DNA from: Cytophagales bacterium
GTDB lineage: Bacteria; Bacteroidota; Bacteroidia; Cytophagales; Cyclobacteriaceae
DNA length: 35,649 nucleotides
Assembly (NCBI GenBank): GCA_025359125.1
Contig: JANYHI010000056.1
Span: 1 to 35,649 of the forward strand
Reading direction: 5' to 3'
Shown here one piece after another: positions 32,664 through 35,649 of this stretch. Both the position numbers and the translations under genes were made by a program. The first letter of the stretch is position 1. Every line of letters begins with the position of its first letter. The notes under the pieces were generated by a model. That model saw only the letters and a list, made by a program, of their open reading frames with translations, did not search any database and had not been told where the DNA came from.

Positions 32664-33005
32664 ATGGAAATTAAAACAATCATCTTCTGGATTTTATTGG
32701 TGGCAATGGCCGCACCTTCATTTTATTTTGGCCTAGCAAAAATTTTGGGCAAAGCCGAAAAGACAGATTTGTTCAATCGATTGGGTTACCCGCTTTGGTT
32801 TATGAAACTGATTGGCTTGGGTGAGATGGCAACAGCAATCGGGTTACTTTTTGATCAAACTCGAATGATTTCTATTGCAATTTCCGCTATCATTTTGGTA
32901 GGCGCTATTATTTCGCACTTGCGCGTGCAAGAGAAGAATCAAGCCATGGAGCCAACGTATATACTTATTCTATTGTCGATCATTTTGGTTTTCACACAGT
33001 TTTAA
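32664..33005 (+). CDS. DoxX-like family membrane protein
   Basis: The 113-residue protein has four transmembrane helices: TIIFWILLVAMAAPSFYFGL, a second near LWFMKLIGLGEMATAIGLLF, a third MISIAISAIILVGAIISHL, and a fourth at the C-terminus. This is the DoxX-like pattern, including the FGLAK...L.RLGYP segment after helix 1. The function is not well defined; relatives are linked to redox or membrane stress. It is the first gene of a four-gene operon (7, 2 and 33 bp gaps follow) placed behind two palindromes that are probable sites for the upstream WYL regulator. Confidence 0.85.
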   Translation: MEIKTIIFWILLVAMAAPSFYFGLAKILGKAEKTDLFNRLGYPLWFMKLIGLGEMATAIGLLFDQTRMISIAISAIILVGAIISHLRVQEKNQAMEPTYILILLSIILVFTQF

Positions 33006-33012
33006 AAATACT

Positions 33013-33480
33013 ATGAGAGAAATTAAACCCGAGATTAAAGAGATTAAGCCAATCAATTTTCTTTTTCATCGTGCAGAAGTAAAGGTGAGTGATCTGGCAA
33101 ATCAAATTCCGGTTGCAAAAGAATTATTTAAAGAAGCCGTTCGGTTAGACCTTCATCCTACCGGCCCCATTCATTGGCATTACTTTGGTTTTTCTGGAGA
33201 TGAATCTAAACCATTTGTATTAGAAGTAAGCTTGCCGGTAGGTTCTATTCCTACCGACTATGATGGCAAGTTTCACTTTAAACGCACAGAAAATTTTAAA
33301 GCGGCTACATTGGTGCACGAAGGCAGTTGGTATGAAATGCCTAAGAGTTATGCAAAGTTAATTGCCTTTATACAAGAGACGCAATTAAAGTCGATAGGAG
33401 TTAATAGAGAACTCTACATCAATGGAGACTTTATGTACCCCGATGCGAACATAACGGAAATACAAATTGGAATAGAGTAG
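33013..33480 (+). CDS. GyrI-like / AraC effector-binding domain protein
   Basis: The 155-residue protein is a stand-alone GyrI-like (SOUL/AraC effector-binding) domain. Visible features are a first strand INFLFHRAEVKVSDLANQI, the turn GPIHWHYFGFSGDE, the strand FVLEVSLPVGSIPTDY, then FKAATLVHEGSWYEMPKSYAKL and NGDFMYPDANITEIQIGIE. The fold usually binds small hydrophobic or cationic ligands; some relatives hydrolyse cyclopropanoid toxins. It is the second gene of the DoxX operon, 7 bp after it and 2 bp before the next gene. The ligand is unknown. Confidence 0.85.
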   Translation: MREIKPEIKEIKPINFLFHRAEVKVSDLANQIPVAKELFKEAVRLDLHPTGPIHWHYFGFSGDESKPFVLEVSLPVGSIPTDYDGKFHFKRTENFKAATLVHEGSWYEMPKSYAKLIAFIQETQLKSIGVNRELYINGDFMYPDANITEIQIGIE

Positions 33481-33482
33481 CT

Positions 33483-33695
33483 ATGGAAGTGTTAGTTTTT
33501 GCAACATCGGTTGTAACGAGCGAACAAGTTTGTTTGCTCGCACCAAAAATCAATCAGCTAAAAGGAATTCAGAAATGGAATTTCGCATTAGATGATAGAG
33601 ATCGCATTCTTAGAATTGTATCAGATAAAATGGATCCGCGCAAAGCGATTTATATTTTGAATCAACACGGATTTGAGTGCAAGGAATTAGAGTAG
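33483..33695 (+). CDS. Degenerate HMA-fold (heavy-metal-associated-like) small protein
   Basis: The 70-residue protein follows the beta-alpha-beta-beta-alpha-beta pattern of HMA domains: VLVFATSVVTSEQVCLLAP, INQLKGIQKWNFALDDRD, RILRIVSDKMDP and YILNQHGFECKELE. In Bacteroidota HMA proteins the segment after strand 1 carries CxxC; here SEQVC keeps at most one Cys, so the metal site seems lost. KLxGIxKWxxDLxD and the final helix NQHGFE fit well. It begins 2 bp after the GyrI-like stop, so it is translationally coupled. It may have become a protein-binding module. The family call is by pattern only. Confidence 0.6.
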   Translation: MEVLVFATSVVTSEQVCLLAPKINQLKGIQKWNFALDDRDRILRIVSDKMDPRKAIYILNQHGFECKELE

Positions 33696-33728
33696 TAATA
33701 AAAAAATTAAACCAATATCAAACTAAAT

Positions 33729-34157
33729 ATGACACCTCAACTAACCGCCACTTCTTCCATTTTAATAAAAGCAAGCCTCGCCAAAGTATGGCATGCCCTT
33801 ACCGATCCTGAGACTATTAAAAAATATCTTTTCGGCACCAATACAATTACCGATTGGAAAGTGGGTAGCTCGATTTATTTCAGAGGCGAATGGGAAGGAA
33901 AATCATACGAAGACAAGGGAATTATTCTTGAAATTATGCCAGAAAAGATTTTGAAGTATAGCTATTGGAGCAGTATGTCGGGCACGGAAGATAAGCCAGA
34001 GAACTATCAAGTAGTATCTTATTTAGTAAAGTCAAATGATGGTCAAACGGAATTGACAATCGTTCAAGAAGGTTCTAAATCGGAAGAAGCCAAAAATCAT
34101 ACACAGCAAAATTGGAAGGCCATAATGGATAGTTTAAAAACTATTGTGGAATCTTAG
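33729..34157 (+). CDS. SRPBCC/AHSA1-like domain protein
   Basis: The 142-residue protein is an activator of Hsp90 ATPase homologue 1-like (START/SRPBCC) domain. Early strand and helix: TSSILIKASLAKVWHALTDP; then WKVGSSIYFRGEWEG, EIMPEKILKYSYWSS, and the final helix NWKAIMDSLKTIV. The fold is a helix-grip with a hydrophobic cavity that binds small molecules or lipids. It is the last gene of the DoxX/GyrI-like/HMA-like operon. All four proteins are small, ligand- or membrane-type modules, which fits a stress or xenobiotic response under WYL control. The ligand is unknown. Confidence 0.87.
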   Translation: MTPQLTATSSILIKASLAKVWHALTDPETIKKYLFGTNTITDWKVGSSIYFRGEWEGKSYEDKGIILEIMPEKILKYSYWSSMSGTEDKPENYQVVSYLVKSNDGQTELTIVQEGSKSEEAKNHTQQNWKAIMDSLKTIVES

Positions 34158-34167
34158 AAGTTTATTT

Positions 34168-34848
34168 TTAAATAATCGATTCTCCGTTTGTGTTAGTGGT
34201 TAATACTTCGCTCATATAATCAAAGAGTGGACGAATTTTTTTAAACGAAGCATTTACTTCTTTTAAAAAGTTGGGCGATACTACTTCTGCATCAGAAAAA
34301 GATCGTTCAAACCAAAACTGTTTGTAGCGAAGTAATTCAATAGCAGGGTGATCTTTCGGAAATCCTTTAGGAGAAGTTTTAACTCGGTCGCCCTGCATTT
34401 CGCCAAAAGTATTTTTTAATGCTTTCGTGTTTAGTATTTTTTTCCAATCCGTAGAATTAATGGCAATGTCTTTCCTAATTCGCAGTAGATCTTCGGGGTT
34501 GGGGTATGTAAAGCCACAACCTATTCTACAATTGCCCGGTTTAATCCACAAATAATACCCTCCGCGCAATTCAGGTTTCTGTCTCCTTAAACTTCCTGCA
34601 AAGCGAGGATTGTACGGAGTTTTGTCTTTAGAAAAGCGAACATCATTATAAATTCTAAACAGTGCTTCTTTACCAGAAACTGTTTGAATGCGATCGTGCT
34701 CATTCATCATTTTGATAAGCGCATCAAAAAACTGTTGTGCGTTTGCCTGTGCGGTTAGGTACTTGTCTTTATTTTTTAAAAACCATTCGCGGTTGTTATT
34801 GCGAGGTAATTTTTTCAAGAAAACAAGAGTTGATAATTCTATTCTCAT
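34168..34848 (-). CDS. DUF2461 family protein
   Basis: The 226-residue protein belongs to the DUF2461 (TIGR02453) family. Features are LVFLKKLPRNNNREWFLKNKDKY at the start, RIYNDVRFSKDKTPY with the conserved NRDVRFSKDK-like box, RGGYYLWIKPGNCRIGCGF, and a late KGFPKDHPAIELLRYKQFW. The function of the family is not known; it is widespread in Bacteroidota. It lies 10 bp from the converging SRPBCC gene and 10 bp downstream of the broken HxlR gene on the same strand. Nothing unusual is seen in the sequence. Confidence 0.87.
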   Translation of the reverse strand: MRIELSTLVFLKKLPRNNNREWFLKNKDKYLTAQANAQQFFDALIKMMNEHDRIQTVSGKEALFRIYNDVRFSKDKTPYNPRFAGSLRRQKPELRGGYYLWIKPGNCRIGCGFTYPNPEDLLRIRKDIAINSTDWKKILNTKALKNTFGEMQGDRVKTSPKGFPKDHPAIELLRYKQFWFERSFSDAEVVSPNFLKEVNASFKKIRPLFDYMSEVLTTNTNGESII

Positions 34849-34858
34849 CCGGTTGAAA

Positions 34859-35207
34859 TCAATCTTTACTTTTCACTCCAAATTCTTTCATCAAGTCTGA
34901 TCCGTACTTTCTAATTAATTCTATAATAGGTATAGCTTTCAATCCTCTTTTTGTAATCGTGTACTCCACTTTGGGTGGCACCACCGCGTGAACTTTTCGG
35001 GTTAGGAATCCTTCATTCTCTAAACTTCGCAATACGCTCGATAACATTTTGTGAGTAATGTGTGGTAAATCTTTTTTAGTTCGCCATAGCGCAGTGTCTT
35101 ATCGCGCAAGCGCCAAAGGATGGGCATCTTCCAAGTGCCGCCAATCCTATCCATGGCAAACTCTACCGGATTATAATAAACTTTTTATCGTAGATGAAAT
35201 CCGGCAT
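34859..35207 (-). pseudogene. HxlR family regulator broken by two 1-bp losses
   Basis: Reading from an ATG at 35207 and adding one A in the A5 run (35186-35182) and one in the A6 run (35077-35072) gives a full 116-residue HxlR protein. It starts MPDFIYDKK, continues YYNPVEFAMDRIGGTWKMP and GELKKDLPHITHKMLSSV, and ends in the wing PKVEYTITKRG. As written the gene is in three frames; only the last 62 residues form an intact frame. Both losses are in homopolymers, so sequencing or assembly error is as likely as real decay. An operator-like palindrome lies upstream at 35284-35305. Confidence 0.85.
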
Positions 35208-35283
35208 ACACAAGATTTAGATTACTTGATTTTTGATTTATTGTCCAACCTGCATTCGAAAGCTGATTGAAAGAAATTTTTCC

Positions 35284-35305
35284 ATACTTTCTTAAAAGAT
35301 AGTAT
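35284..35305. promoter_or_regulatory. Putative HxlR operator
   Basis: ATACTTTCTTAAAAGATAGTAT is an imperfect palindrome with outer arms ATACT/AGTAT and inner TCTT/AAGA. It lies in the gap between the divergent HxlR locus and the gene at 35385. HxlR proteins commonly bind such AT-rich palindromes with spaced TACT/AGTA arms. Confidence 0.45.
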
Positions 35306-35384
35306 CTCACTTAATAGGTAATATATTGATTGAGGGAACATATACTTCACAATTTTGGGTTAATGAATCCAAAATACAACAACT

Positions 35385-35649
35385 ATGAGAAAAATATTTT
35401 ACACAACACTTGCGTTGATTGTATCAATCTTCGCGTTTGCCCAGCACAATGCAGGCAACAACGGTAAGGTTTTAATGATTGCCTCCAATCCATCGGTGAG
35501 TAAACAAACCGGATGGCCCATATGTTTTATGCGGGCGATAGCGACTCTGCAAAAATAATAGCAGAGCAACTGGCTAAAGATCTTGGTTTTGAAAACGTTT
35601 ACAACTTTGGCGGCAGCGATAAGTTTAATTTGCTCGAGCAATTTGCTTT
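35385..35649 (+). pseudogene. Apparent chimera: PfpI-like start joined to an F420-reductase-like end
   Basis: From ATG 35385 a signal peptide (LALIVSIFAFAQ) leads into GKVLMIASNPSVSKQTGWP, the start of a secreted type 1 glutamine amidotransferase-like (PfpI/Hsp31) protein. The frame then breaks at about 35516-35524 and stops at 35558. From 35516, in another frame, HMFYAGDSDSAKIIAEQL and DLGFENVYNF...LLEQFA resemble the C-terminus of NAD(P)-binding F420-reductase-like proteins and continue to the window edge. The two parts belong to different families, so a deletion fused two genes or the assembly misjoined them. The sequence runs off the window at 35649. Confidence 0.65.

Noticed and set aside
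35058-35270. Plus-strand 70-residue frame over the HxlR locus
   Set aside because: It is the antisense shadow of the HxlR coding sequence; the minus strand has clear family motifs in the restored frame.
1-35649. CRISPR array, prophage or insertion sequence
   Set aside because: No regularly spaced identical repeats, no transposase or phage structural genes, and no terminal inverted repeats with target duplications were found on either strand.

Overview
The window looks like AT-rich chromosomal DNA of a Bacteroidota bacterium, most likely of the Cytophagales type; the order-level call is inference. Supporting signs are a short RpoD beginning MRQLKIVKQ and ending in a standard sigma region 4, a TPR/PD40/carboxypeptidase-regulatory/OmpA protein, a 7TMR-DISM kinase, a SWIB protein with a lysine/alanine tail, a YHYH/SCO operon, and a promoter with the Bacteroidetes TTTG-N19-TAnnTTTG consensus upstream of the tRNA. 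No prophage, transposase, CRISPR array or plasmid function is visible.

Layout. 1-320: the end of an unidentified gene, a bidirectional terminator, tRNA-Val, a broken second tRNA copy and their consensus promoter. 318-5539: housekeeping and accessory genes (PfpI-like protein, DUF1905/OmdA protein, metallo-beta-lactamase-fold hydrolase, MarR regulator, Pif1/RecD-like helicase with a C-terminal HTH). 5606-17459: an envelope and signalling block made of a NarL-type regulator with its 7TMR-DISM kinase, a secreted PQQ-type propeller, a PorE-like TPR-PD40-CRD-OmpA protein, a secreted MORN-TPR-CHAT protein, and a convergent TPR histidine kinase overlapping it. 17533-19437: a TetR-fabF operon with a palindromic operator inside its promoter. 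19690-21165: rpoD and two small genes. 21175-23590: a divergent tandem beta-carbonic-anhydrase-like protein, the SWIB protein and a secreted hypothetical. 23700-26700: amt and a porin, with an inverted-repeat-rich leader and a strong terminator. 26708-31032: an ECF sigma / one-TM protein / CpxP-like sensor operon, divergent from YHYH, MORN, SCO and TSUP genes. 31187-34157: a WYL regulator and, across a repeat-rich gap holding two copies of a palindrome, a DoxX/GyrI-like/HMA-like/SRPBCC operon. 34168-35649: a DUF2461 gene, an HxlR gene broken by two one-base homopolymer losses, and an apparent out-of-frame chimera of two genes at the window end.

The most system-like parts are: (1) a CnrYXH-like metal-sensing sigma module beside a YHYH/SCO (probably copper-handling) operon; (2) the WYL regulator and its putative tandem operators; (3) the PorE-like and CHAT pair behind a two-component system; (4) the tandem carbonic-anhydrase-like protein. 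The dispersed ~90-bp GC-rich repeat (1497-1585 and 32260-32349) and the two broken loci at the window edges are the main unexplained structural features. All functional assignments come from reading motifs and family memory; no database search was possible.
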